64,000 nucleotides of DNA from NCBI GenBank assembly GCA_028023455.1, contig JAQFVV010006273.1, forward strand, positions 2,294,001 through 2,358,000, in the 5' to 3' direction. The notes under the pieces were generated by a model. The model saw only the letters and a list, made by a program, of their open reading frames with translations, was not told the origin of the DNA and did no database searches. The stretch comes from Epiperipatus broadwayi. Its lineage: Eukaryota; Onychophora; Udeonychophora; Euonychophora; Peripatidae. Below are positions 22,096 to 34,652 of this stretch, one piece after another (within the stretch, counting starts at the first letter, position 1; each line of letters opens with the position of its first letter). The translations under genes and the position numbers were made by a program.

Positions 22096-23960
22096 ATATA
22101 TATATAACAGCTAAATAGAGTGATACACTGCTTCAGAATATAAGGTTGCTTCATTTTTTTGTATTTAGTGACTAAATTATAAATATTGAATTGGATAACC
22201 ATGGGTTTTTTTAAGGTTGAACAAATATGCAATTTTATATTATCTAAATGTTAATAATTTGTATTAAGTACCGATAACTTTAAAAATATTGAAATATATG
22301 CTATATATTGTGCCAATGCCAAATTGGCACATGTATATAAAATAATTTTGTATAAAAATTATTATCAAAATCTTTCGGAAAAAAGAATTTGAAATAAAAG
22401 TTACAATTAATTACTTTAAAGAGGGGAGAGGGAGTTTTCCTATAAAAAAAATTAAAAGTTAAAAATCTATTTTCATTCCAGTTTAGTAGAATAAATGCGT
22501 AGATATGTGCGATGGTAAATAGAAATAAATGTTAGCTCATTAATAAGATAAATGTGTGTTAGAATAATATTAAAATAATAATAATAATAATAATTGAAAT
22601 GAAATGTATTTAAAAACACAGTGGTGGGCTACTAAAGATATAAAAACAATACGTTTATGAAAGCTACTACTAATCAAGCAATCAATCAAAAAACACGTTG
22701 TCATAGGATTAGTTATCAAGGAATTTCAACAACACCTATTGCACTTATTCCCAGAGGATATCAAAATGAAAACAATTCACAGATATAAATAGCTAGATTT
22801 TATCAGACAGTCTAGTTTGAGTTTGCAGTTTCAGTCTAATTTTGCAGTGTCAGTTTACAGAAATGCAGTGCTGAAAAGCTTTTGGAAATATACGCTTGTG
22901 CTCCAGCCTTTTTAGTCCAACAAGATCATCAAAACATGCCTGAGAAATAATGTCTGCATAACAACACAGAAATCCTCCGTCAAGCATTCAACTGTCTTCA
23001 AAATAAAACAAATGGATTCACATAAAAATCTCTTCAAGAAACGTCCAAATCTAACCGGTTAGATATAATCCATCAGAAGCAGCAGAAGCAGCCAACGACA
23101 AGAAAAAAAATCCTAGGTATATATTTTATTATTATCATTTATACGTAGTAGTCACCACTGTAATCCGTAAATATTCAAGATGCAAATTATATGAACTCCA
23201 TCATACATAAAATGAACTATTGATATGTGTGTGTAAGTTTCAAATGCTATTAATGCTTTAGTATTATGTTTGTGAATGTGAAATGATTTAAAGGTCAAAG
23301 ATTATTTATGCTTTTTTCTTAAAATATATTATCATGTGTTAATTTTAAAAAAATGTGCGTGTGTTAAAATTGGATTTATAGAAATGTTTATAATGCGTTA
23401 ATGTTAGTTAACAAATTATCTTTAAAACTTAATTAATGATAAGTAAAATAAATTATCTTTAAACTTAAACTTTATTTGTCGGTCAATTCTTCTTACCAAC
23501 CTTTTATTAATTATTTCCACCACCAATTTTTGTATAATTTGTTATTGAATAAAATTAGACTGAGCTAGTTTGAGGAAATGTTTTGAGCGCTGGATTAAGA
23601 GCCTACTGCCCGAATACGTTAGTCCTTTGGACTAGCTGGCGCCGGGAGTTTACTCTGAAACAAATAAAGTATTTGGATAGTAGGGGTTTGAATCTAGCAG
23701 CTGAGATGGGCCATTGTTGATAGTTAAAGCTATCAATAAGATCTCCCATTTTGCTCGAACCTGCCGTCTCGTTCATGTATCATTTATAAGATTATAAATG
23801 TATATGAAAGGAGTTTGAAACTGGTCAAAACTTATATATGTATAAGTGGTTTCAGCAGTTCGACCCGGTACAATATATTGATGATGTTTTTGTTTGCAGC
23901 TCTGAAAATATTATTGAAACAAACATAGATATAATAAACACCTCCACACTTCCCCAATTC
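22096..23960. other. Intergenic sequence with a possible promoter-like block
   Basis: AT-rich to 22600. The 22640-23120 part is less AT-rich; it has 'atataaatag' at 22784-22793 followed by short repeats of 'agtttgcagtttcagtc' type and could belong to an unrecognised LTR ending near 'cccggtaca' (23867-23875). I could not find a matching second copy. Confidence 0.35.
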
Positions 23961-23994
23961 TTTTCAAATTCATATAAATAAAGATATAATAAAA

Positions 23995-24075
23995 GACAAA
24001 TGACCCCCAAGATGCATTTCGTGTTGAACCAGCACTCATCAGTTGGCCCAGGTCACTATCTCTCACATATATCTC
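23995..24075 (-). repeat. SINE-like family A fragment with hammerhead-like core
   Basis: Minus-strand core at 24017-24042: CUGAUGA, GUGCU-GGUUC-AACAC, GAAA. It lies 630 bp upstream of the Penelope-like fragment. Confidence 0.55.
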
Positions 24076-24675
24076 TATTACAGGAAAAGTATTTATCTAG
24101 AGTAAATTGTTATATTTTCACTTACCATTGTCAAACTCCCTTTACTCACAACTTTGACGCCATCCATCTCAGGTAAATACACGATGATTATTACTAATCA
24201 TTTTTGAAACTAGAGATTATCTCTAGCACAGATATAAACTTTAAACCTCAGTTAAAGATTAATATATCTGATTTTTTAAAATTTACTCACACGGAGCTAT
24301 TCACTTCTCTCTGTCCCGTATGTAATAAAATTGAACTACCAATAAAGAACAAAATATAATTTATATATTTAGATATAAAAACATCTGGAAATATTGATTT
24401 TTTAAATTATAAATTACTTAGTCAAACCATCTTCTCTTTAAATAACATATAACAATGACATATAAAATCATTAATTTTAAATCTTTTGAATATTAGAAAG
24501 AAAAAGCAAAACATTTATAAAGGTGGCAAAGTGCAAAATTTTGAATTATTTTCTCAAGAATTCATAAAAATAGAATATGATGAAAGACAAATTTCATGTG
24601 CATTGAATAAACTTAAAAAGAAATTTTTCTAACATAAATAAAAGAATAAAATAAGAATATCCATATGTTACTTAT

Positions 24676-25766
24676 ATTTTTATATTGGACTATTTCCATC
24701 ATCTAATATGCATATTGAATGTGGATGATGATGGCCACATGGTGAAGCACTGTTATAAACTTTTTGGAAACACATCAGCAATATATTCTCTTCAATTAAA
24801 TTCACAACAGAATTAGAACAAGAACTAAAATTGGCATTCTTAGATGTTCTTGTGACAAGACTCCCTCATGACAAAATCAAAACTACAGTTTACTGAAAAC
24901 CTACAAATACAAAAAAAATACCTAGCCTATACATCCTATCACACCAGAAACACAAAGCATAGAGTTATACTATTATTATGGAACAGAGCAAAAGAAGTTT
25001 GTTCAGAAACCAGTGATTTGGAAAAATAAAAAATCTATATAGAGCAATCTCTTATGAAAAATGGTTATCCATCAGCTGTTATTAATAAAACATTAAATAG
25101 ACAACAAAAAGAACCATCAAGAGAAAAGACAATTATTGGTACTGTAGTGTACCCATACATTAACATAGAACAGCTTTCCAGAGCCATGCTACACTATGAG
25201 GAATTCTAACATCTACAAAGCCTAAACTTGAAATGCTGAAATGAAAAAACTGCATCTATGAAATACCATGTGAAAGGGGAAGAACATATAGTGGTGAGAC
25301 CAGTCATCCCATTGAAAAGTGCTTGCATGAACACAACCTGATAATTAGAAGAGAGAAAACAGATGTGGTTAAAGTAGCAGACCATGTACATATGTTTAAT
25401 TGGGAAAATACAAAAAAAAATGAATAGAGAAGGAAATGTACAAATAAGAAAATTTAAAGAAGCTGCTGATCAACTTTGCTCTTAGGAACCTCATAGATAA
25501 GTATATGAAATTTCTACAGACTATTGTTTAGAGCATTATCTTAAAATTTAATACTCAAGAATCTAAGAGTCCAAGTTCAAATCCCATGCTAGTACAGCCA
25601 CTGATCAGACCAGCAACCTACTTCTCAAAACATTGTGCATATACTAACCTGTTTGATGTACTATTACTAACAGTTAAATGTATTTGGAATATTTAAATAA
25701 AGTTACATTTTTCTAAAGACATTCAATACACATATTAGATGATGGAAATAGTTCAATATAAAAATA
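24676..25766 (+). mobile_element. Penelope-like element fragment flanked by inverted repeats
   Basis: A 45-bp sequence at 24676-24720 (ends 'catcatctaatatgcatatt') recurs as its near-perfect complement at 25720-25766. Between them lies a decayed Penelope-like reverse transcriptase C-terminus and a GIY-YIG-type endonuclease. Penelope-like elements are known for terminal repeats that can be inverted as well as direct, and for 5' truncation; here the left repeat abuts the catalytic D-D region of the polymerase. Confidence 0.7.
24718..25440 (+). pseudogene. Penelope-like RT thumb and GIY-YIG endonuclease remnant
   Basis: Frames shift repeatedly. Recognisable stretches: V-D-D-D near the start (catalytic motif region), I-K-F-T-T-E-L-E-Q-E and L-A-F-L-D-V-L-V-T-R (the 'IxFTxExExxxxLpFLDvxI' block that follows the polymerase core in this group), V-Y-x-K-P-T-N-T-K, then after a gap C-I-Y-E-I-P-C at about 25250 followed by Y-S-G-E-T and E-H, which match the 'vYkIpC...YiGeT...R...EH' layout of the GIY-YIG nuclease. 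A trailing H-x-F-N-W-E fits the usual domain end. Not functional. Confidence 0.7.
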
Positions 25767-26544
25767 CAACTAGAACATCATCATCATAAACCTTCAGGAA
25801 AACATGAATATCCATGGTGTTTCTAAATAGTATTAAATCTTAATTTATTTTTAAAAAAATTTGATGTCATATACAACTTTTTATTCTATATTCTTTCAAT
25901 GGTAAACAAATTAATTAATAATTCTGAAAATTCTACATTGAAAAATAAAAAAAGGAATACTATTTATCACATTATAAATGGATGCAAAATAGGAATTCAG
26001 TCAAGATGTTTTTTTTAGAAAAAACATTAAATGAACATCAGCTATTCTATAACTGTACAAAAAGTGATACAAATAATGTTTAAAACTACTTCAATTTTCT
26101 TTAAGCATAAAAAATCTACATTTTAAACTTCAATTCAGACACAATAGAAAAAGAAAAATTAAAGAGGCAATTGTTATAAAAAAAGTTACTATAATAATTA
26201 GATAATCTGCGAATACTGCAACACACAGCTTAGATAATCATGTGACATGTTTCTTCTCTACTTAAATTCAGGTGATAAAAAATAATAATCATTATGATCT
26301 AAATATATTACCTTAAATAAATTTTATATAAATTGTATATTATTACTGATTATTTATATTACTGCTATAATTTAACAAACTGCTCTAATGTATATCATAA
26401 TGAAGTCTTAATTTGTTAGATTAGTTTTTTTCTTGTATTTTGTGATGGACAAATGTTTATCTCTTCTATTATTAACAGTAATAAATGAAATGTACTATTG
26501 CAGTGCCCTTCACTAATACTTTAATTGTAATATTAAATCAGTAG
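25767..26544. other. AT-rich sequence without recognised genes
   Basis: No frame or repeat recognised. Confidence 0.5.
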
Positions 26545-26830
26545 CAATTCTCTCCATACAGTAGTACCAACCAATGCAAGCCATAGTAACAGTGGATGGT
26601 ACAAAGTTCATGTATCAATATCCCTATCTAGTGCCTACTTATCCAATATTTTCAGATAAGTTTCTGGTTTGTGGTCTTCATCAGTGAAGAACCTTGAATT
26701 GGAAAGCATGGCACTTAGATCATTTCATCTAATACAACCCACCAGCAAACACGTTCTCTTTTTAGTTAACTATAAAGCTATAAATCTAAAATGAAAACAC
26801 TATGTTTTTGATCCAAACCCATTCATGTTT
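26545..26830 (-). repeat. Palindromic family B, copy 2 (single-arm form)
   Basis: One arm only: 'ctctccatacagtagtacc', 'gcctacttatccaatat', then the core (minus strand 26660-26683: CUGAUGA, AGACCACAAACCA, GAAA), then 'ttgaattggaaagcatggcac' and a non-palindromic part ('aaatgaaaacac', 'gatccaaacccattcatg') shared with 59905-60305. Confidence 0.7.
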
Positions 26831-27034
26831 TATTTATATTTTATCCCTCAGTATTTACAGTGATATTAATTTTTGATATTTATCTGTAATTTTTTAAAAA
26901 ATTATAATTTTAATCTATAATCATCAAGAAAATATTTAGGAAACACACTTTAATTAACCAAAAGAAAAATAAAAGGATATAATTAATTCATTTATTTTTC
27001 TTCATATTACAGAACTATAATTAAAAAACAGATA

Positions 27035-28038
27035 TACCTGGGTCTCGTTTTACGCAATAGATAGGTTCCTCAGAAAACACGTGCAAAAGAAATCGTGCAA
27101 AAATAGACATAACTTACCTTGAAAAAGGGGGATACGGACTGTGATTTTTCAAAAATTGCATAAAAGCAAAGCACCAATGTAAAATTACTTTAAAATTCGC
27201 GCCCAAAAAAATAAGGAAATAAAATATAACTAATAAAAAATTTCAAATTTGAAAAAAATTGATACAAGACAAACTTTTTTTAATTATAATATTTAATTTT
27301 ATTCAAAACAATATATTTTTATGCACAATTTACAGTACAGTAATTGACATTTTTTATACATGTTTTAATTATTATTGCTACTTGCCGATAAACAGGTTCG
27401 TTTGCAAACTGGTAAAAAATCAGATTCTTCACAAGAGGAAATACAACTAGTGCCAACTTCACTCTCATGTTGTGTTCATGGATTTCTGGTGACAACATAA
27501 TTAGTAATTAATCTTTGAGATGATAATTTTATTAATTGTTTATGAAGCTCACGATATCCAGACATACAACCATTTAGCTTTCATTGGAATTTAAGAGCAT
27601 GTTCGTGATTAGTGTCATTAATAAGAAAATAATTAAAAATAAACTTGCAGACACTAAATGATTAATAATTGATTACATTCTTTTTTAAAAAGCAAAAACA
27701 GAATGTGATTTAAAATGCAAAATTAACACGCACAATGTTTGAACAAATTTACATCATAATCTTGTAAAATTTAATGTGGGTATACATAAAATGTGGAAAT
27801 CATGATTTTAATTTCATTATTGCATAAAATCTTACTATTATAAAGCACTGAAAACATTGAAATTATTACGATGAAAGTCAAATTCCAATAATGTACTATT
27901 ACTTTCAATATGATGTAAGTGCGCAAAATTTATTATTTAAAGTAATAGTGCATTGGCGGAGTTCGACTTCCAAAGAAACACGAATCGCGTAACTTCAAAA
28001 TTGCATTAAAAAAATCCACGTAAAACGAGACCCAGGTG
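27035..28038 (-). mobile_element. Tc1/mariner-type non-autonomous element, copy 2
   Basis: Ends TACCTGGGTCTCG and CGAGACCCAGGTG flanked by TA (27033-27034, 28039-28040). Inverted relative to 10680-11837. The 1004-bp copy lacks the block at 11097-11309 of copy 1 and has a different 115-bp middle (27550-27640). No transposase. Confidence 0.75.
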
Positions 28039-28040
28039 TA

Positions 28041-29784
28041 CACCTAAACTGTTTTAATTTCTCTTGAATGGTTTTTGTTGTTGTTTTTTTGTTGAGATAT
28101 GCCAGAACTTAATGCTCTTTTTTAAAATCGAATTTCAGTAAGTAATACTTTCAGGTTACTTTCTACATTTATTCTTATCTATTGGAGCTATATATAAGTC
28201 ATGTGACATCTGACTTTTTATTATTACAATTATGTTTTAATAATTTAGAAAAAAATTATAAAAAACTAAAAGTATTTAAAAAAATGAATGAAGAATTTTT
28301 TTTTAAAATCCAGTGATGTTACAAAATGTATCAATAGATTACAATCCATAAATATTTACAACAAATTATTTTCTGTTGTAAAATATATTGGTTTTTAAAA
28401 ATGTGCTTTATGAATAATTAATAATTCTAATGTAGTATTACTACCACTATTTTTACTATGATTACTATATATAAATTCAGGATTATGTTTTATAGAATGT
28501 TTGCTGTAATTGATATTTTGAACTACAGGTTTAAAAAAATCCATAAAAAGTCTCACATTTAATAACTTTAATACAGAAGTTGTAAATATTGCTGTACATA
28601 TTTATGCTTTACCTAATGCCAATTATATAACCATTAGCATGGGTTTGAACACAACTTATCCATGTGGTTAACACCAGCCTCTAGGAATAGGTCAGGGCAT
28701 TTATATATATACACGCAAATCTGGGGAGGGGGGATCTCTACTAAAATTGAAATAGTTATGGGAAATTAAATCCACATCTATTTTGATCAATTATCAAACA
28801 ATTTGTTTTTTTTTTTACCAATTTAATTTGTAAATGTATATATGTATAGATAAATCTATTTATAATATTTGTATAGTTTACCAATTTTGTATAATTTATA
28901 TTTTAAATAATTTTACTAATAATTTATAAGACGAAATAGATATCTGTGAGTCGCAATGTAATCGTTAAATCTGTTGGTTTTGATGGATTGTTGTATTATT
29001 TTAAAAAATGTACAAAATTTGAAAGGGACAAAAGATTATTTAATTAAATTTTACTTGGCTAATTGATCAGGTTTTTCATCACCACATATGAAAATATACT
29101 TTTAAAAATGCATAAAATTTTATAGGGACAAAAGTCTATTTTTATTTAAATTTCACTTGGCTAATTGATCAGTTTTTCATTACCATATATGGAAATGTGG
29201 ATCATTTTAAGATATAACCATGTATACTGGGTTTGAGACAATGGCTGGCAAGAATTTAATCAGATTTAATATCTAAACAAAAACGTAAGGGAAATAAAGG
29301 ATCATATTATGTATAAATAGATAAAATTTTGGTTAAGGGAATTTTCTTTGATTTTTATGCTAGATTGCTAATATAGTCTATGTGAGTTTAATTTGTGGGG
29401 TAAAGGAAATTACCATTTGCTTCCCCATGCCCCTACCTCTTTTCTTCCTACTCATGATGCAGAAGCCCAAAACAACTGACCCAATTAAGTGAACTGTTTG
29501 AAGGAGAATGCTTGCCTGAATTTGAAATTTAATTACAAACTGATGTTTGTTTTTAGCAAAACCAATATATGATCATGATCCACCCACCACCTGCTTTGTG
29601 TCAACAAGTTGGCCAAGGAAAATGTCTGCATTGTTGCCTACCAGTGAACTTTTATTAGCCTAGCATTTTAATTTAATACACTGTTCTTGTATCTTCAAAG
29701 CTATTTTGTAAATATTAAATAATATCTATACAATATAATTTCAAGCTGTATTAATTTCATTTTAACTTTTGTACAGCAATTTAG
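28041..29784. other. Mostly AT-rich, one imperfect tandem duplication
   Basis: Two units of about 97 bp at about 29000-29097 and 29100-29193 share 'agggacaaaag', 'acttggctaattgatcag' and 'tttttcat.acca'. The 29380-29680 part is less AT-rich but I see no exon borders or repeat partner. Confidence 0.5.
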
Positions 29785-31968
29785 TGTAACAGGCACATAC
29801 ATACGTTACATTATTTTTTATTAGTAAACATTAAAAAAAAAGTTCACCAATAAAAATTTCTTTTTTAAGAATTAAAAACTGAAAATTAAAAAATCAACTT
29901 AAACTCACATATATATAAAATCGCACAGATAAATAATTATTAAAATAAAACTTTATTAAAAAAAGAGTAGTTTAAAACTAAATTTTCAGAAAAGATTTAG
30001 AGATAAAAATATATGTTTAAGTTTGAAAACAAATTAATTAATCTTTTGTAAAATGGAAATGATTATTTTAATTAGTAAACTAGCCTTGGGCATTTAAATG
30101 TAAAAGCATCGGTCAGATAGAAAAACAATAGAAACTAATAGCCAATGAAGAGAAAAGCAATGGAATCGGATCTCAGCAAAAAGACCATCTCATCGATGAC
30201 GCAGTGTAAATTCAATCCTTCAAATTAATATAAAAAGACAAGTTTGGAAATTATTAATTATGATAGATTATTATTGAGAGATGTGACAGATATGTGTTAG
30301 TGCAGAGGTGAAGGATAAGGGATTGAAAAGATGCACTCTTCAATCCCTTCAGTTCTGCTAAGAAAGAAGGAGAAATGAACTATCATTTTCTACATTGAGG
30401 ACCAGTTAAAGCAAAAACCTCCGGATGGATAAATGAATCGGCCATCAGAATACCAATCTTCAGACGGCATGGGAATTCACGTTCATGGCAAGCAACGGAT
30501 AAAATTGGATGTTTTAAAAAATCGTAAGAACTTTATATTCATTTGAACAATAAGAACTCTAAATTTTAAAACTTTTTGGTAAATACTGCAATAGAATCCT
30601 ATCTGACCAAACTAAAATATTTATTAATTAGTTATAATTTTATTTGATGTGTTTCTTTTGTAAAATCATTTCCATTTATTTATTTATTTTTTGTTCTTTA
30701 AGTTTTATCATGATTTTTGTTTTTCATTCAATTAATTATATAAATGTTAAACTTAAGTCGGGTGTGAATGGCTGTATAGATTTGTAAAGTTATATTAGGG
30801 GAGGGTAATCTTAGGTTATTTGTGTCGTTGTTAAATTGGGTCAATGGATTGGATATATTGATGTAGTTAGTAGATGTAGTCGGAGATTCGCTACTGGAAG
30901 AATCGTTTATATATAAACCGCACTCACCCGTTTGCCTATGGAAGGAATTATAAGACCGAGAACGCAGTTCCTTTCTATGGAGTTTTTTTCTATTGTTCTT
31001 CTCGTTAGATAGATGTAATATTTCTATCTGACGAGAGTCAATGTCTTCTCTTAATCTTTTTGGTGCTGCCGTATTCCGTATTACATTGAATACATCGATA
31101 TATCAGATGAATTGATGCCAGTTTGACTGCGAATTTTAGCCTAAGGTTAAATAGGGATAGAATATTTTATTTTCAGATGCAAATCTCTGTAGTCTATTCA
31201 TTCTCGACCCTAAATAAAAATGCATTAAATTTAAGTTGTTTATAGACACTTGCATGGATTGGTTATCGGTTGAGTATGTTTTGGGTTTTCATATTTGATC
31301 AAAATATATAGACATTCGATAAATAATGATACCATGCGGTGAGTATCTATAATGTATTTATTCGAATGTCTTTTAAGTTATTGGTGACAATGCAAATATC
31401 TTATGGTGAATACTATTGGGTTACTTATAAATTTCCCTTTGCAATTGTCGGTATCAATGATTTTATATTTTGATCATTTATGTTTATTTTGAAATGTTTT
31501 TAACCGTTGTAATCTATGTAACCGATCTATACTCAACATTTTAAAACAAACTTTTATAAACTCCTCTGTGCGAACTTATAAAAAATTAAAATGCAAAGTT
31601 GTAAAAATTAAAATGTAAATTAAAATCAAAGTTAAAAATGTAAGTTAAATTTTAAAAGGTAAACTGATGCTAAAATAATTTTAAATCTTATATATGTGCA
31701 TTAATAAATGTTTGTATGTTAATTACTGGCAATGGCTTATTTTAGTCTTTTTTTTAAAAAAAATATAGGTAGATAAGATATTATATTATTAAATCTCAGC
31801 TATTCCACTGAGCTTTTGACATGGGCTAACGATCGGATGCAAAATAAAAAAAAAAAAAATTTTTTTAACTTACATATCTGCCTACTCTATAAATTTTTCT
31901 AGGTTCAAATGCCTAGATGGCGCCCTGAAATGCAGATACTTTAAGTCTACCTTTCCCGGATCATTATA
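29785..31968 (+). repeat. 5' long LTR (family TGTAACG), copy 1
   Basis: Starts TGTAACAGGCAC, ends GATCATTATA. Contains a TATA-like 'tatatataaaccgcac' at about 30906-30924, in the same place relative to conserved block Y as in the other copies. Block order is Y (30745-31200) then X (31236-31570), the opposite of copies 3 and 4. Confidence 0.7.
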
Positions 31969-31970
31969 AT

Positions 31971-31989
31971 TGGCTACCCAATTTGGGCC
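31971..31989 (+). other. Candidate primer-binding site
   Basis: TGGCTACCCAATTTGGGCC two bases after the LTR end. See the enclosing element. Confidence 0.5.
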
Positions 31990-32537
31990 AATCTTTAATA
32001 AACTACCAGGACCCTGAGTAAATTTCTTTTTTCAAAATGAAATATTTTTATCTGTTACATAAAGTTGTATATTTTAAATCTTATAAAAGCACTGCCAGAA
32101 GAAATTGCACATATATATTAAACACAAGAAAGTATAAATAATTTTAAAACTAATTTTTGTTAAAAAAAGTAAAAGGTTGCAATAAATGTTTTTTTGTTTG
32201 TTGATATATATTATACTTTAACGTGTATAGGCGCGCACAGCCACATAAGTTTATGATTGAAATGTGGTACCTTACGATGAGTACCGTTGGGAATTTACTT
32301 CAGTGTAATCCTATTTAAGCATTTTAATCAGTCATAAATAAGTTGGTGGTATTTATAATTGTGCTGCAAATATACACGTATATTTCCTTAGGAAAACAAT
32401 AGTCAACATTTTTTTTTGTATATAGTCTTTATACTAACCGAATGTTTTGTAAATTTTGTTAATCATGTACCGTAATTACTAACCCTAAGTAAAATATTTT
32501 TTTTTTGTTCATTTTTTTTTAAGCAAGTTTACTGATA

Positions 32538-34652
32538 TGTAAAGGGCACATATGTACGTTACATTATTTTTTATTAGTAAACATAAAAAAAAAAAGTTCA
32601 CCAATAAAAAATTTTTTAAAAATTAAAAACTGAAAATTAAAAAATCATCTTAAACTCGCATATATATAAAATCGCACAGATAAATAATTATTAAAATAAA
32701 ACTTTATTAAAAAAAGAGTAGTTTAAAACTAAATTTTCAGAAAAGATTTAGAGATAAAAATATGTTTAAGTTTGAAAACAAATTAATTAATCTTTTGTAA
32801 AATGGAAATGATTATTTTAATTAGTAAACTAGCCTTGGGCATTTAAATGTAAAAGCATCGGTCAGATAGGAAAACAATAGAAACTAATAGCCAATGAAGA
32901 GAAAAGCAATGGAATCAGACCTCAGAGAAAAGACCATCTCATCGATGACGCAGTGTAAATTCAATCCTTCAAATTAATATAAAAAGACAAGTTTGGAAAT
33001 TATTAATTATGATAGATTATTATTGAGAGATGTGACAGATATGTGTTAGTGCAGAGGTGAAGGAGAAGGGATTGAAAAGACGCACTCTTCAATCCCTTCA
33101 GTTCTGCTAAGAAAGGAGAAATGAACTATCGTTTTCTACATTGAGGACCAGTTAAAGCAAAAACCTCCAGATGGATAAATGAATCGGCCATCAGAATACC
33201 AATCTTCAGACGGCATGGGAATTCACGTTCATGGCAAGCAATGGATAAAATTGGACGTTTTAAAAAATCGTAAGAACTTTATATTCATTTGAACAATAAG
33301 AACTCTAAATTTTAAAACTTTTTGGTAAATACTGCAATAGAATCCTATCTGACCAAACTAAAATATTTATTAATTAGTTATAATTTTATTTGATGTGTTT
33401 CTTTTGTAAAATCATTTCCATTTATTTATTTATTTTTTGTTCTTTAAGTTTTATCATGATTTTTGTTTTTCGTTCAATTAATTATATAAATGTTAAACTT
33501 AAGTCGGGCGTGAATGGCTGTATAGATTTGTAAAGTTATATTAGGGGAGGGTAATCTTAGGTTATTTGTGTCATTGTTAAATTGGGTCAATGGATTGGAT
33601 ATATTGATGTAGTCGGAGATTTGCTACTGGCAGAATCATTTATATATACGCCGCACTCACCCGTTTGCCTATGGAAGGAATTATAAGACCGAGAATGCAG
33701 TTCCTTTCTATGGAGTTTTTTTTTATTGTTCTTCTCATTAGATAGATGTAATATTCCTTTCTGACGAGAGTCAATGTCTTCTCTTAATCTTTTTGGTCTG
33801 ATGCCAGTTTGACTGTGAATTTTAGCCTAAGGTTAAATAGGGATAGAATATTTTATTTTCAAATGCAAATCTCTGTCGTCTATTCATACTCGACCCTAAA
33901 TAAAAATGCATTAAATTTAAGTTGTTTATAGACGCTTGCATGGATTGGTTATCGGTTGAGTATGTTTTGGGTTTTCATATTTGATCAAAATATATAGACA
34001 TTCGATAAATAATGATACCTTATGGTGAGTATCTATAATGTATTTATTCGGATGTCTTTTAAGTTATTGGTGACAATGCATGTATCTTATGGTGAATACT
34101 ATTGGGTTACTTATAAATTTCCCTCTGCAATTGTCGGTATCAATGATTTTATATTTTGATCGTTTATGTTTATTTTGAAATGTTTTTAACCGTTGTAATC
34201 TATGTAACCGATTTATACTCAACATTTTAAAACAAACTTTTATAAACTCCTCTGTGTGAACTTATAAAAAATTAAAATGTAAAGTTGTAAAAATTAAAAT
34301 GTAAATTAAAATCAAAGTTAAAAATGTAAGTTAAATTTTAAAAGGTAAACTGATGCTAAAATAATTTTAAATCTTATATATGTGCATTAATAAATGTTTG
34401 TATGTTAATTACTGGCAGTGGCTTATTTTATTCTTTTTTTAAAAAAAAATATAAGTAGATAAGATATTATGTTATTAAATCTCTGCTATTCCACTGAGCT
34501 AGTGACATGGGCTAATGACCGGATGCAAAATAAAAAAAAAAATTTTTTTTAACTTACGTATCTGCCTACTCTATAAATTTTTCTAGGTTCAAATGCCTAG
34601 ATGCCGTCCTGAAGTGCAGATACTTTAAGTCTACCTTCTCCGGATCATTATA
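32538..34652 (+). repeat. 3' long LTR (family TGTAACG), copy 2
   Basis: Starts TGTAAAGGGCAC, ends GATCATTATA; aligns with copy 1 throughout but lacks about 45 bp after 'cttaatctttttggt' and a 15-bp stretch near 33610. No clear polypurine tract precedes it. Confidence 0.7.

Larger units (their letters stand above)
29785..34652 (+). mobile_element. LTR retrotransposon remnant: two 2.1-kb LTRs around a 569-bp interior
   Basis: Two direct repeats (29785-31968 and 32538-34652) are near-identical over 2.1 kb. Directly after the first, two bases on, TGGCTACCCAATTTGGGCC (31971-31989) resembles the TGGCGCCCAACGTGGGGC type of primer-binding site used by many animal Ty3-type elements, with changes mainly at CpG positions. 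The interior (31969-32537) has no coding sequence; all protein genes are missing. Flanks TTAG (29781-29784) and TTGG (34653-34656) would be a 4-bp duplication with one change. Confidence 0.65.

Noticed and set aside
22640-23875. A further LTR with a TATA box
   Set aside because: TG...CA ends and a TATA-like motif can be proposed, but there is no second copy, duplication or primer site to support it.
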